IMG/VR virus record: IMGVR_UViG_3300037153_000036
Span: 1 to 38,435 of that record
Length of the DNA stretch: 38,435 nt
From: a virus
Direction: 5' to 3' (one strand)
The position numbers and the translations under genes were made by a program. The notes under the pieces were generated by a model. It was not told the DNA's origin. It saw only the letters and a list, made by a program, of their open reading frames with translations, and did no database searches. Positions 1 through 5,972 of the stretch are shown here, one piece after another. The stretch's first letter is position 1; every line of letters begins with the position of its first letter.

Positions 1-150
1 GACTTCGAGGAGCGACTAAGGGACCTCAAGCGCAATGATCCTAAGCCCGTATACGTAATAGTAACTTCAGAGGACGACAGGTTCAGACTGCGCGGTTCAT
101 TCGACATCGCTGACACAGTTTGGATATTCGGCGACATAGACAAATACTGA
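1..150 (+). CDS. Partial hypothetical protein, C-terminal end
   Basis: An open frame runs from the window edge to a TGA at 148-150 and encodes the last 49 residues of a protein (begins DFEERLRDLK, ends FGDIDKY). The start is outside the window. The composition is acidic and soluble with no recognised motif. The next gene follows 13 bases later with its own GAGG ribosome site, so this is the upstream member of the same plus-strand gene string. Function unknown. Confidence 0.6.
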   Translation, partial: DFEERLRDLKRNDPKPVYVIVTSEDDRFRLRGSFDIADTVWIFGDIDKY

Positions 151-163
151 GAGGTAAACACCG

Positions 164-439
164 ATGCTTCACATCACCAGTTGCGAATATGCAGACCAAC
201 CAACCTACGCCGCGGCTACTCATGATCCCGAGCGATACGTGGGTATGCCATTAGGCACGCGATGCTTACGCATTGTGCGCGCCACACGTGATCGATGGCT
301 TGTGTGGTTGGCAACTACGGACTTCAAGATCGGCACCTACCTCGTCCTACGGGATGATGGTATGGTGCTGCGTGTCACCGCTCGTGCCGATGAAGGTGAC
401 GAAGTAATCATGGTCAAGCCAGCAGAGAGGAGCAAGTAA
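164..439 (+). CDS. Hypothetical phage protein, 91 aa
   Basis: ATG at 164 is preceded by GAGG at 151-154, a usable ribosome site. The 91-residue product is soluble and probably beta-rich, with alternating hydrophobic stretches such as WLVWLATTDFKIGTYLVLRDD. No known family was recognised. It stops two bases before the GTG start of the following gene, consistent with co-translation in an accessory operon. Confidence 0.7.
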   Translation: MLHITSCEYADQPTYAAATHDPERYVGMPLGTRCLRIVRATRDRWLVWLATTDFKIGTYLVLRDDGMVLRVTARADEGDEVIMVKPAERSK

Positions 440-441
440 TC

Positions 442-783
442 GTGCCATTCGATGCAACAACCTACGTAACAGACAACGTGCTTCGTATACTTGAGCGCGC
501 ACATCAGTTGCTCAGCAAACGAGGTGCCTGGGTCAAGCATGTATACCAGAGTGGCGATGGCAAGAAGTTCTGTATACTTGGAGCCCTCGATCGGGCATCA
601 GTAGACATTGGTTGGGATGTCAGCAGTAGCATGACAGCAAGAGGCTACGTGAAGTGCGTGCTACCACCGAGATACGTCAGTGTGCCCGTGTTCAACGACG
701 CTCCACAGACAACTCGTAAGGTTATGCTGTCTGTGCTCACTCGTGCAATCGAGGCTCGGAGGCATTATGTGGATACCAACTAA
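442..783 (+). CDS. DUF6197-like protein
   Basis: Starts at GTG 442 with an AGGAG-type site just upstream, inside the end of the previous gene. The 113-residue product has the layout of the DUF6197 family found in phages and actinobacteria: an N-terminal helix with LLSKRGAW, a short loop leading to KKFCILGALDRA, and a C-terminal FNDAPQTTRKVMLSVLTRAIE helix resembling the family's WND-x-T-x-VL ending. The biochemical role of that family is unknown. The assignment rests on motif resemblance only. The next gene begins inside its 3' end. Confidence 0.65.
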   Translation: MPFDATTYVTDNVLRILERAHQLLSKRGAWVKHVYQSGDGKKFCILGALDRASVDIGWDVSSSMTARGYVKCVLPPRYVSVPVFNDAPQTTRKVMLSVLTRAIEARRHYVDTN

Positions 784-1063
784 TGTCCTCGATGCCGTGA
801 ATGATGTAGCGCGCATTGGCTATGTAGACGGCTCACTCTGCCGACGTTGGAACCAACAGCGTCGGGAGGGTGAGCTTAGATTAATGACAGGATGGTATTG
901 GGAGAGCAGAACTGCGCGCAAGTTCAGACAAGGGTTCAAGACACGTAGCGTCGCGTATCGTGACTGCTGGTATGAACTCGTGCAGCAAACATCAGCACCA
1001 TCATTCACACGTGGTCCAAGACTGCGTGTAGTAGAGGAGCCGAGAAAGAAAGGTAGTGCGTAA
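767..1063 (+). CDS. Hypothetical phage protein, 98 aa
   Basis: The frame is open further upstream, but the ATG at 767 has a strong CGGAGG site at 757-762 and gives a 17-base overlap with the previous gene, so this start is preferred. The protein is basic and rich in Arg, Trp and Tyr (GWYWESRTARKFRQGF) and ends in a basic tail. This suggests nucleic-acid contact but shows no known domain. The stop overlaps the next start as TAATG. Confidence 0.65.
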   Translation: MWIPTNVLDAVNDVARIGYVDGSLCRRWNQQRREGELRLMTGWYWESRTARKFRQGFKTRSVAYRDCWYELVQQTSAPSFTRGPRLRVVEEPRKKGSA

Positions 1064-1575
1064 TGGCCCAACAACCCTCACCAAGACAATTAGAACGATG
1101 TGGTCACATCGCGAAGGCAATCAACAACTATCTGGAGAAGTCCGGTATTGGTCCGGCTGAGTTTCAGAAGCAGTTAGATTTGCCGAAGAATACTACCGCT
1201 GTGTATGCATGGAAACTTGCGAAGTCCGCCCCACCGGTTGAGTTGCGACCGAAGATCAGCAAACTCACGGGCATACCAATCGAGCAGCTTACACCCACGT
1301 GGGAGGGCACAACCGGTGGAGCGCAGCCAAGATCGGGCAAGAAGAAGCAAACACCAACCGAGGTAATCGAGCACATCGAGGCCATGCCTGAGCCGCGTAA
1401 GCTCATAGGTCGGATGTCATCCGCGGAGACACCGCTATCGTTCCAGGTGCTCAGCAATGGCGAGTGCCGGATCAGGCTCGACATCACCCTACCAGTCGAA
1501 CAGGGCGCACCACTACTGCGCATGTTGCTTGATGCAGGCATAGTCTACGGAACCAAGCAGGAGAACAACGGATGA
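1063..1575 (+). CDS. Putative helix-turn-helix DNA-binding protein
   Basis: The 170-residue protein starts at the ATG of a TAATG overlap. Residues about 8-75 read like a lambda-repressor/XRE-type helical domain: IAKAINNYLEKSG, then PAEFQKQLDLPKNTTAVYAW as a possible helix-turn-helix, then LRPKISKLTGIPIEQLTP, a typical last helix. A hydrophilic linker (GGAQPRSGKKKQ) leads to a C-terminal segment of about 60 residues with beta-like pattern (ECRIRLDITLPVEQGAPLLRMLLDAG). A regulatory role is inferred from the HTH-like region; the operator is unknown. The next gene starts in an ATGA overlap. Confidence 0.65.
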   Translation: MAQQPSPRQLERCGHIAKAINNYLEKSGIGPAEFQKQLDLPKNTTAVYAWKLAKSAPPVELRPKISKLTGIPIEQLTPTWEGTTGGAQPRSGKKKQTPTEVIEHIEAMPEPRKLIGRMSSAETPLSFQVLSNGECRIRLDITLPVEQGAPLLRMLLDAGIVYGTKQENNG

Positions 1576-1799
1576 TTATTGCAATCGGCTCGAGCATCGA
1601 GGATGAGACCGACACAATACTGATCGTGTCATTGTCGAAGGTTGATCTAGATGTGTTGGCATCACCAAACAGTAATCGCATCGCGTTCGTCGATAAACAC
1701 GAGCACGAGGGTATGGCTCATAATCTACTCGTGATGTATCACGACACTGAGGAGGAAGCCGAAGCAGCATTAGCAGCGAGGATGCAGAGGAGGCACTAA
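1572..1799 (+). CDS. Hypothetical phage protein, 75 aa
   Basis: ATG overlaps the preceding stop (ATGA), with AGGAG about 8 bases upstream. The 75-residue acidic protein ends in an Ala/Glu-rich helix (DTEEEAEAALAARMQRRH). No family was recognised. Overlapping junctions on both sides (ATGA upstream, TAATG downstream) support it as a genuine operon member. Confidence 0.65.
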   Translation: MIIAIGSSIEDETDTILIVSLSKVDLDVLASPNSNRIAFVDKHEHEGMAHNLLVMYHDTEEEAEAALAARMQRRH

Positions 1800-2191
1800 T
1801 GGCACGAGCATTCCTGATCGATCCGGAGAAGCGTGAAGTAACGGAGGTTGACTTCAACCCACCAGCGCAGAGAGTGGGTGATCTACTCGGTTGTGATGCT
1901 ATCGGTGTCGCATACAGTTGGGGATTACGTGAACCAACGTTGTATGTTGACGATGAAGGACTGCTTCATAGTCCAAAGCACTTCTTCACATTCGTGCCTC
2001 GAATGCGATACACAGCCGATCCGTTAGCAGGCAAGGGCTTGATCGTTGGTGCTGAGTGGGAAACAGAAGACCCACCAGCATGGGGTGTGCACGATGTGCC
2101 ATTCACCAAGCAACAGGTGGAGCATTGGGTGGCGTATTGGACGCTCAGTGTGGTTGTTCGCTATACGCGGTCGCAGGGAGATACCGAATGA
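1799..2191 (+). CDS. DUF3846-like phage protein
   Basis: ATG in a TAATG overlap with a GAGGAGG site just upstream. The 130-residue protein resembles DUF3846 phage proteins: an N-terminal strand with FLIDPEKREVTEVDF, a middle LYVDDEGLL strand, and DPLAGKGLIVGAE near residue 77-90, which matches the family's ending (D-x-I-x-G-x-x-V-x-G). A C-terminal extension of about 40 residues (VEHWVAYWTLSVVVRYTRS) is additional. Function is unknown in the family. Motif-based call without a database search. Confidence 0.6.
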   Translation: MARAFLIDPEKREVTEVDFNPPAQRVGDLLGCDAIGVAYSWGLREPTLYVDDEGLLHSPKHFFTFVPRMRYTADPLAGKGLIVGAEWETEDPPAWGVHDVPFTKQQVEHWVAYWTLSVVVRYTRSQGDTE

Positions 2192-2394
2192 AGACCATGA
2201 CGATAACAATCAACATCATGCCTGCACCAGATGACGCGGATGAGCTTGCCTTGTTGGTTGGTAAGATAGCCAGCGATATCACTGGGTGGTCTATGCAAGC
2301 CGAATACCCAACAATCATGGCTCTACGTGATGTAGAGGGTAGACTGCGCGGTGCGGTCATATTCTCAATGGATGAAGTAGATGCCGGCACGTAA
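2188..2394 (+). CDS. Hypothetical phage protein, 68 aa
   Basis: The frame extends upstream, but ATG 2188 sits in an ATGA overlap with the preceding stop and has a GGGAG site about 9 bases before it, so this is the likely start. The product is a small acidic protein (MKTMTITINIMPAPDDADEL) with no known motif. Its end overlaps the HNH endonuclease start by 14 bases. Confidence 0.6.
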   Translation: MKTMTITINIMPAPDDADELALLVGKIASDITGWSMQAEYPTIMALRDVEGRLRGAVIFSMDEVDAGT

Positions 2395-2839
2395 CACCAA
2401 GCACGATGTGTTCACACTAATCGACATGAGGGGTTCGGATGACTGCTGGCGATGGCTCGGAGGTTGGGGAGGCAGAGAAAGACACCGCCTCCCATACTAT
2501 CAAGCAGAAGGAAAACGCTACGTTAGCTACCGACTTGTTTACGAACTCGTCCACGGATCATGTCCAGACGATCAGATGGTGCTCCATAGTTGTGATCGTG
2601 GAGGCCATCCTACTGGTTGTTGTAATCCTAAGCACCTCAGGTTGGGGACTGTTCAAGACAACACTAGTGATATGGTGGATCGCGAGCGTCATGGCCTGCC
2701 TACTACTGTCATAAAGGCAATAAGGAGGCTACTCGATGAAGGCAGAACACAAGCGGACGTGGCAGAGCTGTATGGTGTATCACGCGAGACGATCAGCGCA
2801 CTTCATACCGGTAGATCGTATAAAGGACGTGTTCTATGA
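2381..2839 (+). CDS. HNH endonuclease with C-terminal HTH
   Basis: The 152-residue protein has the classic small phage HNH plan. An N-terminal DDCWRWLGG motif is followed by SYRLVYELVHG, then MVLHSCDRGGHPTGCCNPKHLRLGT, which carries the catalytic His (LHSC), the central Asn and the last His (NPKHL), with Cys residues suited to a structural zinc. Residues 110-145 form a resolvase-type helix-turn-helix (RRLLDEGRTQADVAELYGVSRETISALHTGRS) that would bind the target DNA. The family makes nicks or breaks and is often mobile (homing) or aids packaging. Its ribosome site is weak. Unusually, two other-frame ORFs with strong ribosome sites lie inside and across its 3' end. Confidence 0.9.
   Translation: MPARNTKHDVFTLIDMRGSDDCWRWLGGWGGRERHRLPYYQAEGKRYVSYRLVYELVHGSCPDDQMVLHSCDRGGHPTGCCNPKHLRLGTVQDNTSDMVDRERHGLPTTVIKAIRRLLDEGRTQADVAELYGVSRETISALHTGRSYKGRVL
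2439..2714 (+). CDS. Possible overprinted small membrane protein inside the HNH gene
   Basis: This 91-codon ATG frame lies wholly within the HNH gene in a different frame. It has GAGGGG at 2428-2433, five bases before the ATG. The N-terminal half is polar; the C-terminal half has two hydrophobic segments (SIVVIVEAILLVVVILS and TLVIWWIASVMACLLL) separated by a short loop, the topology of small holin-like or antiholin-like proteins. It is in the same frame as the membrane gene at 2736. It may instead be a by-product of HNH codon choice, as the Gly-rich ribosome-site bases also encode HNH residues. Not proven. Confidence 0.3.
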   Translation: MTAGDGSEVGEAEKDTASHTIKQKENATLATDLFTNSSTDHVQTIRWCSIVVIVEAILLVVVILSTSGWGLFKTTLVIWWIASVMACLLLS

Positions 2840-3041
2840 GATTGTGTGCGTCATCATTATCATCGTCACCGTGCCCGTGATCGTTGTGGGAATAGTTATC
2901 GTCAGGTTCACATATGTGGTCGAGAACGCGGCCCATCGATTTGGTCGTGATGCGTTATGGGCAATACTCGCAATGCTCGCCGCGGTGTTGGTGATGTGGG
3001 TAACATACATCGCCATGACTGTGACGTGGGCTGAGTGGTGA
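2736..3041 (+). CDS. Small membrane protein, two transmembrane segments
   Basis: ATG 2736 has a textbook AAGGAGG site at 2722-2728 with seven-base spacing, although both lie inside the HNH gene (104-base overlap). The 101-residue product has a basic N-terminus of about 33 residues and two long hydrophobic helices, about residues 34-60 (IVCVIIIIVTVPVIVVGIVIV) and 74-97 (WAILAMLAAVLVMWVTYIAM), giving a hairpin topology. A shorter product from GTG 2829 is possible. Such proteins may be holins or membrane anchors, but no lysis enzyme lies beside it and the role is unknown. Confidence 0.65.
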   Translation: MKAEHKRTWQSCMVYHARRSAHFIPVDRIKDVFYEIVCVIIIIVTVPVIVVGIVIVRFTYVVENAAHRFGRDALWAILAMLAAVLVMWVTYIAMTVTWAEW

Positions 3042-3097
3042 GCGGTAGGCGGTAGGCGCGGTAAGAGCGCAACAGCCGAAACCTAAGTAGTGGACAG

Positions 3098-3139
3098 CGA
3101 ACAAGGGTCGGTGCACAATCGAGTGCTGACCTTTGCTCG
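3098..3139 (+). ncRNA. Long imperfect RNA hairpin upstream of the DUF3008-like gene
   Basis: The 19-base arms 3098-3116 and 3121-3139 flank a four-base loop (AATC). Seventeen of 19 positions can pair in the plus-strand RNA: thirteen Watson-Crick and four G-U pairs, with one A-C and one A-A mismatch. On the minus-strand RNA the G-U pairs become C-A mismatches, so the fold is specific to the rightward transcript. It ends one base before the GAGG site of the gene at 3154. This could be a processing site, a translational control element or a terminator without a U-tract. Confidence 0.5.
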
Positions 3140-3153
3140 TGAGGAACGTTGCC

Positions 3154-3354
3154 ATGCCATACAAGTCACAGGCTCAATCGCGGTATATCCACGGAGTTGC
3201 GTCAGGATCGATCCCACAGAAGAAGGGTGGGATGTCGAAGCAGGCAGCGCAGAAGTTCGTCAGTGACAGTCATGGACAGAGCGTATCTAAATTGCCACAA
3301 CGCATCGCAGGCGCGGTGAGGAGCGGATCACCGGCCAAGTCGATCAAATATTAA
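3154..3354 (+). CDS. DUF3008-like small basic protein
   Basis: ATG 3154 is preferred over an upstream TTG because GAGG at 3141-3144 is well placed. The 66-residue product begins MPYKSQAQSRYIHGVASG and continues with SKQAAQKFVSDSHG, matching the KS-x-AQ-x-R opening and SK-x-A-x-x-F middle of DUF3008 and related phage/bacterial proteins. It is small and basic with unknown function. A structured RNA element directly precedes it and a promoter lies just downstream. Confidence 0.7.
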   Translation: MPYKSQAQSRYIHGVASGSIPQKKGGMSKQAAQKFVSDSHGQSVSKLPQRIAGAVRSGSPAKSIKY

Positions 3355-3382
3355 GTTGTTGAGAACCAGTTGCGAAAAGCTA

Positions 3383-3412
3383 TTGACAAGCATTATCACA
3401 CTACCCCACAAT
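3383..3412 (+). promoter_or_regulatory. Putative sigma70 promoter
   Basis: A perfect -35 (TTGACA, 3383-3388) is followed by 18 bases and CACAAT (3407-3412), a 4/6 match to the -10 consensus. It lies in the 220-base space between the genes at 3154 and 3575. It would transcribe a GC-rich leader of about 160 bases that contains the repeats at 3537-3571 before the gene at 3575. Confidence 0.55.
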
Positions 3413-3536
3413 GCCTACACGACGGCGACGGCCAACGGCCGGAGCTGTTGTGCCCGCGAGCTACCACAGCGAGCGCCGGTTCCACAGGCCGACTCACCGC
3501 ACCATGACACGGGGCTGCTCACAGGTGACGCGGTGC

Positions 3537-3571
3537 ATACTCACATATCGTGAGTATTCGTATGTGAGTAT
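3537..3571 (+). promoter_or_regulatory. Operator-like triple repeat
   Basis: ATACTCACATA (3537-3547) and TATGTGAGTAT (3561-3571) form a perfect 11-base inverted repeat separated by 13 bases. The spacer contains a third copy of the core, GTGAGTAT, at 3550-3557. The right arm runs directly into TATAATG, which overlaps the start codon of the gene at 3575. Three copies of one eight-base core at a start site are typical of a repressor operator or an RNA-level control site. The binding protein is unknown; the HTH gene at 1063 is one candidate. Confidence 0.5.
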
Positions 3572-3574
3572 ATA

Positions 3575-3820
3575 ATGAAGACGAACGTATTCGATATCGT
3601 GTTGTATATAGACGGGAGACATCTGGTTGTGAAGAACCACGTTGAGACCATACTGTCTAATACCGCGGACTTCTTCGAGGATGCAATCGCTGGCAACCCT
3701 GTTGCTAAGAGCGACTTCACTGAGCTACTCAACAACAACCAAAATCCGAACGTCGTTCGCATACTCCAGGACATGCCTGGGTATGAAGTCGTAATCGCTG
3801 TGCGTAGTTCACAAGCATAA
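3575..3820 (+). CDS. Hypothetical phage protein, 81 aa
   Basis: ATG 3575 is the only ATG near the 5' end; a TGA lies in frame at 3551-3553. The ribosome site is poor (GTGAG only) and the start codon overlaps a TATAAT sequence and the operator-like repeat, so initiation may be regulated. The 81-residue product has alternating strand/helix character (NVFDIVLYIDGRHLVVKNHVETI) and no recognised domain. It is followed after 13 bases by the proline-rich gene. Confidence 0.55.
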   Translation: MKTNVFDIVLYIDGRHLVVKNHVETILSNTADFFEDAIAGNPVAKSDFTELLNNNQNPNVVRILQDMPGYEVVIAVRSSQA

Positions 3821-3833
3821 GGGAAAATATGCA

Positions 3834-4364
3834 ATGGCATCAATACCTGTCACTATCGTTGGCTCAATGACGTATAGCGACCTGACAATCGGTGGTGGGC
3901 CGATTGTTGGTGGTGGTTCACCTCCTGTGATATGGCCCTCACCGGGTTACCCTGCACACCCAATTGCACCAGGAGGCCCGCCTGTAGGTATCTGGCCGTC
4001 ACCTGGATACCCTGCACATCCTATCGCTCCGGGTGGTCCACCACCTGGCATATGGCCGTCACCGGGTGTGCCAACACATCCTATCGCCGGTCCACCTCCT
4101 GGTATCTGGCCAAGCCCTGGCGTGCCGACGCATCCGATTGCACCGGGTGGTCCGCCGCCGACAATTTGGCCTAATCCTGGCTATCCGTCGCATCCGATCG
4201 TATTGCCACCTGGACAACCGCCCGAGAGTGGATTGCCTGACGAGAGCTGGTCATGGGCATGGTCACCCGTATACGGTTGGGTAGTGCAGCCGCCCGGTGA
4301 TGGTGGCAAACCGCAACCGCCCGCTGAGGGTGCAGCAGCTAAGCCAGCACCCGCTAAGGTATGA
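3834..4364 (+). CDS. Proline-rich tandem-repeat protein
   Basis: The 176-residue protein starts at ATG 3834 with AAGGGA nine bases before. Residues 1-32 form a leader (PVTIVGSMTYSDLTIGGGP). Residues 33-127 hold five tandem units of 17-20 residues with the consensus IWPSPGYPAHPIAPGGPP. The C-terminal part has a Trp/Tyr patch (SWSWAWSPVYGWVVQPPG) and a Pro/Ala/Lys tail. Comparable Pro-rich proteins with I-W-x-P repeats occur in other podovirus genomes, without known function. An extended, possibly surface or assembly role is a guess. It overlaps the next small gene as ATGA. Confidence 0.75.
   Translation: MASIPVTIVGSMTYSDLTIGGGPIVGGGSPPVIWPSPGYPAHPIAPGGPPVGIWPSPGYPAHPIAPGGPPPGIWPSPGVPTHPIAGPPPGIWPSPGVPTHPIAPGGPPPTIWPNPGYPSHPIVLPPGQPPESGLPDESWSWAWSPVYGWVVQPPGDGGKPQPPAEGAAAKPAPAKV
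3930..4214 (+). repeat. In-frame tandem repeat array, about 60-base units
   Basis: Five consecutive units starting at 3930, 3990, 4050, 4104 and 4164 encode the IWP-S-P-G repeats. Four are 60, 60, 54 and 60 bases and the last is partial. The third unit lacks two codons (PG). Synonymous differences between units show the array is not freshly duplicated and that the amino-acid pattern is maintained. Confidence 0.8.
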
Positions 4365-4528
4365 TAACTCTATTACTCATTGTGTTGCTTGTCTTGCTGC
4401 TCGCTGGTGGAGGCTACGGCTGGCATCGTGGAGCCGTAGCCTACAACCCAGCAGGTTTACTTCTTCTTATTCTTCTTATCCTCGTCATCATTGCGATCTT
4501 TGGTGGTCCGCGCGCTGGCTGGTGGTGA
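4361..4528 (+). CDS. DUF3309-like small membrane protein, 55 aa
   Basis: The ATG overlaps the proline-rich gene's stop (ATGA), giving translational coupling despite a poorly spaced AAGG. The product has two hydrophobic stretches, residues 2-15 (ITLLLIVLLVLLLA) and 32-47 (GLLLLILLILVIIAIF). They flank a GYGWHRGAVAYNPAG loop, the arrangement of DUF3309 peptides common in Proteobacteria. It probably inserts in the inner membrane as a hairpin. Its last 72 bases are antisense to the 3' end of the GH5 gene. Function unknown. Confidence 0.65.
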   Translation: MITLLLIVLLVLLLAGGGYGWHRGAVAYNPAGLLLLILLILVIIAIFGGPRAGWW

Positions 4529-5902
4529 TGCACTCATTGTAGCTGCGCCACCACCACGCTGCTGAACGTGATCACGAACAGTGGTGCCATATGGCGACGT
4601 GAGATTGTGCGGTGGTGGATCGAGCAACACATCGCCAGTATCACTGCCAATATACCAGTGCCATGCAGCAGTGCTATATCCACTCTCATGCACCGCCTGC
4701 ACTGCTTGCATACCGCCTGGATCGACACCCTGACCAGTGGTGCTGTCACCATACTCACCAAGCACAATCGGTGGCACACCATCAGCAGTGTGCGCTGCCT
4801 GTAGCGACGCAGCCATGTTAGCAATCGCCTGCTTGTTGGTGTTGAGGTCGTTGCTATATCCTGGTGCACCGTCCCATGCATACTTGCTAGCCCAATTGTA
4901 GTAGTGCAATTCGACTGCGCATTGTGAGAAGTCACGCCAGATACTTGCGTCGAAACCAGTCCATGACTCGATGGTGTAGCTACCAACCGGATTAAGCTGC
5001 ACGATCTTATCCCTGCTACCACGCCTGATCGCCTGATAGATGCGCGTGATCATATCCTCGACATAGTGTGCGCCATGGTCATGCGTTGGTTCGTTCTCAG
5101 TGCTACACCACAGATAGTCGTCATCTGCATAGTGTGCAGACATGCGCTCCATGAAGTCGCACACCACGTCCAAGTCATGGCCTGAGTAGACACCCTTGGT
5201 TGGTGCCGATCCGGTATAGTAGCCAACGTAGTCATGCGGATCGATGACGACAACGATACCCTGCTTGGTGAGTGCCTTGACTTGCGCCTCGATATAGTTG
5301 GCCTGCAAGTTTGCCATGTCCTTAACATACACGTTCACACGCACATACTTGAGACCAGGGAACGTTTGCGTTGCCGGTGCACCAGTATTCAAGTCCGTGA
5401 CTACTTGGTCGTGGAACTGGAAGATATCGCAGTTAAAACCCGATCCCGTAAACGGACGATCATTTGGGTCAAGTATCTGACCATTCGATACACGAAATTT
5501 GCCGCTGGGTGGCGGCGCTTCTCCTGTCGGATCGTTAGTTGAGTCCCATGTATCGTTGGGCATATACCACCAATCGTCATCTTGGTTCTCTTGGTAGCAC
5601 ACACCGCTCTTAGCATAGAGACGGGCAACGCGTTGCGTGTATTGCGACTGCTCACCATCAATGGTGATGTGGTAGTTAGTCGCGAGACCAGCTAGCCTGA
5701 ACTGACGACCTTTGCTGTCAACGATGACACCGCTGGTGTCTGTAACAGTAGTGCCATCGGGTGATGGATCAGGTGATGGGCCAGGATTATGGCCGGACTG
5801 CTCAAGCGCAGTGATCCGAACCTCATGGTCCTCAACCTGAGCCTTGAGTGCGTTGAACTCTTCCATTGTCGGAACGTCGGCTGACCGCGGTTCACGTGCC
5901 AT
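4457..5902 (-). CDS. GH5-family glycoside hydrolase (cellulase-like)
   Basis: The 481-residue protein has a clear AGGAG site at 5909-5913 and an ATG at 5902. Residues 12-35 are a short coiled coil, then a Pro/Ser linker (38-50), then a Trp-rich accessory domain (about 53-128, ending WWYMPNDTW). The GH5 catalytic domain spans about 137-450. Visible catalytic features are the acid/base E271 in STENEP and the nucleophile E383 in LGEYGD, plus RVNVY and HDY barrel motifs. It should cleave a beta-glucan or exopolysaccharide. The coiled-coil start suggests attachment to the virion, but it lies far from the tail genes and opposite to its neighbours. The Lys/Asp-rich tail (residues 459-481) overlaps the 4361 gene antisense. 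Confidence 0.85.
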   Translation of the reverse strand: MAREPRSADVPTMEEFNALKAQVEDHEVRITALEQSGHNPGPSPDPSPDGTTVTDTSGVIVDSKGRQFRLAGLATNYHITIDGEQSQYTQRVARLYAKSGVCYQENQDDDWWYMPNDTWDSTNDPTGEAPPPSGKFRVSNGQILDPNDRPFTGSGFNCDIFQFHDQVVTDLNTGAPATQTFPGLKYVRVNVYVKDMANLQANYIEAQVKALTKQGIVVVIDPHDYVGYYTGSAPTKGVYSGHDLDVVCDFMERMSAHYADDDYLWCSTENEPTHDHGAHYVEDMITRIYQAIRRGSRDKIVQLNPVGSYTIESWTGFDASIWRDFSQCAVELHYYNWASKYAWDGAPGYSNDLNTNKQAIANMAASLQAAHTADGVPPIVLGEYGDSTTGQGVDPGGMQAVQAVHESGYSTAAWHWYIGSDTGDVLLDPPPHNLTSPYGTTVRDHVQQRGGGAATMSASPPASARTTKDRNDDEDKKNKKK

Positions 5903-5943
5903 GACTGTCTCCTTTCAACCAATGCCCGAATAGCACACACGAC

Positions 5944-5969
5944 CAGTGCGGTCCACTGAATAATAGTGG
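5944..5969. promoter_or_regulatory. Cluster of palindromic half-sites upstream of the main promoter
   Basis: CAGTG (5944-5948) pairs with CACTG (5954-5958), and CCACT (5953-5957) pairs with AGTGG (5965-5969). The two overlapping short palindromes lie just before the -35 box at 5973 and within the region upstream of the GH5 start. They could be operator half-sites for either direction. The arms are only five bases, so chance is possible. Confidence 0.3.
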
Positions 5970-5972
5970 CAC

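Noticed and set aside
3356-3553. 65-codon frame between the DUF3008-like gene and the gene at 3575
   Set aside because: TTG start without a ribosome site, low-complexity translation, and it spans the promoter and operator-like repeat.
3541-3843. 100-codon minus-strand frame opposite the gene at 3575
   Set aside because: No minus-strand ribosome site; overlaps the operator-like repeat and a plausible plus-strand gene.
3930-4214. Regular direct repeats that might suggest a CRISPR array
   Set aside because: The repeats are contiguous 54-60 base units without unique spacers and are in frame within a proline-rich protein.
4534-5022. 162-codon minus-strand frame within the GH5 gene
   Set aside because: Shadow frame; the GH5 frame contains the nucleophile motif and barrel sequences here.
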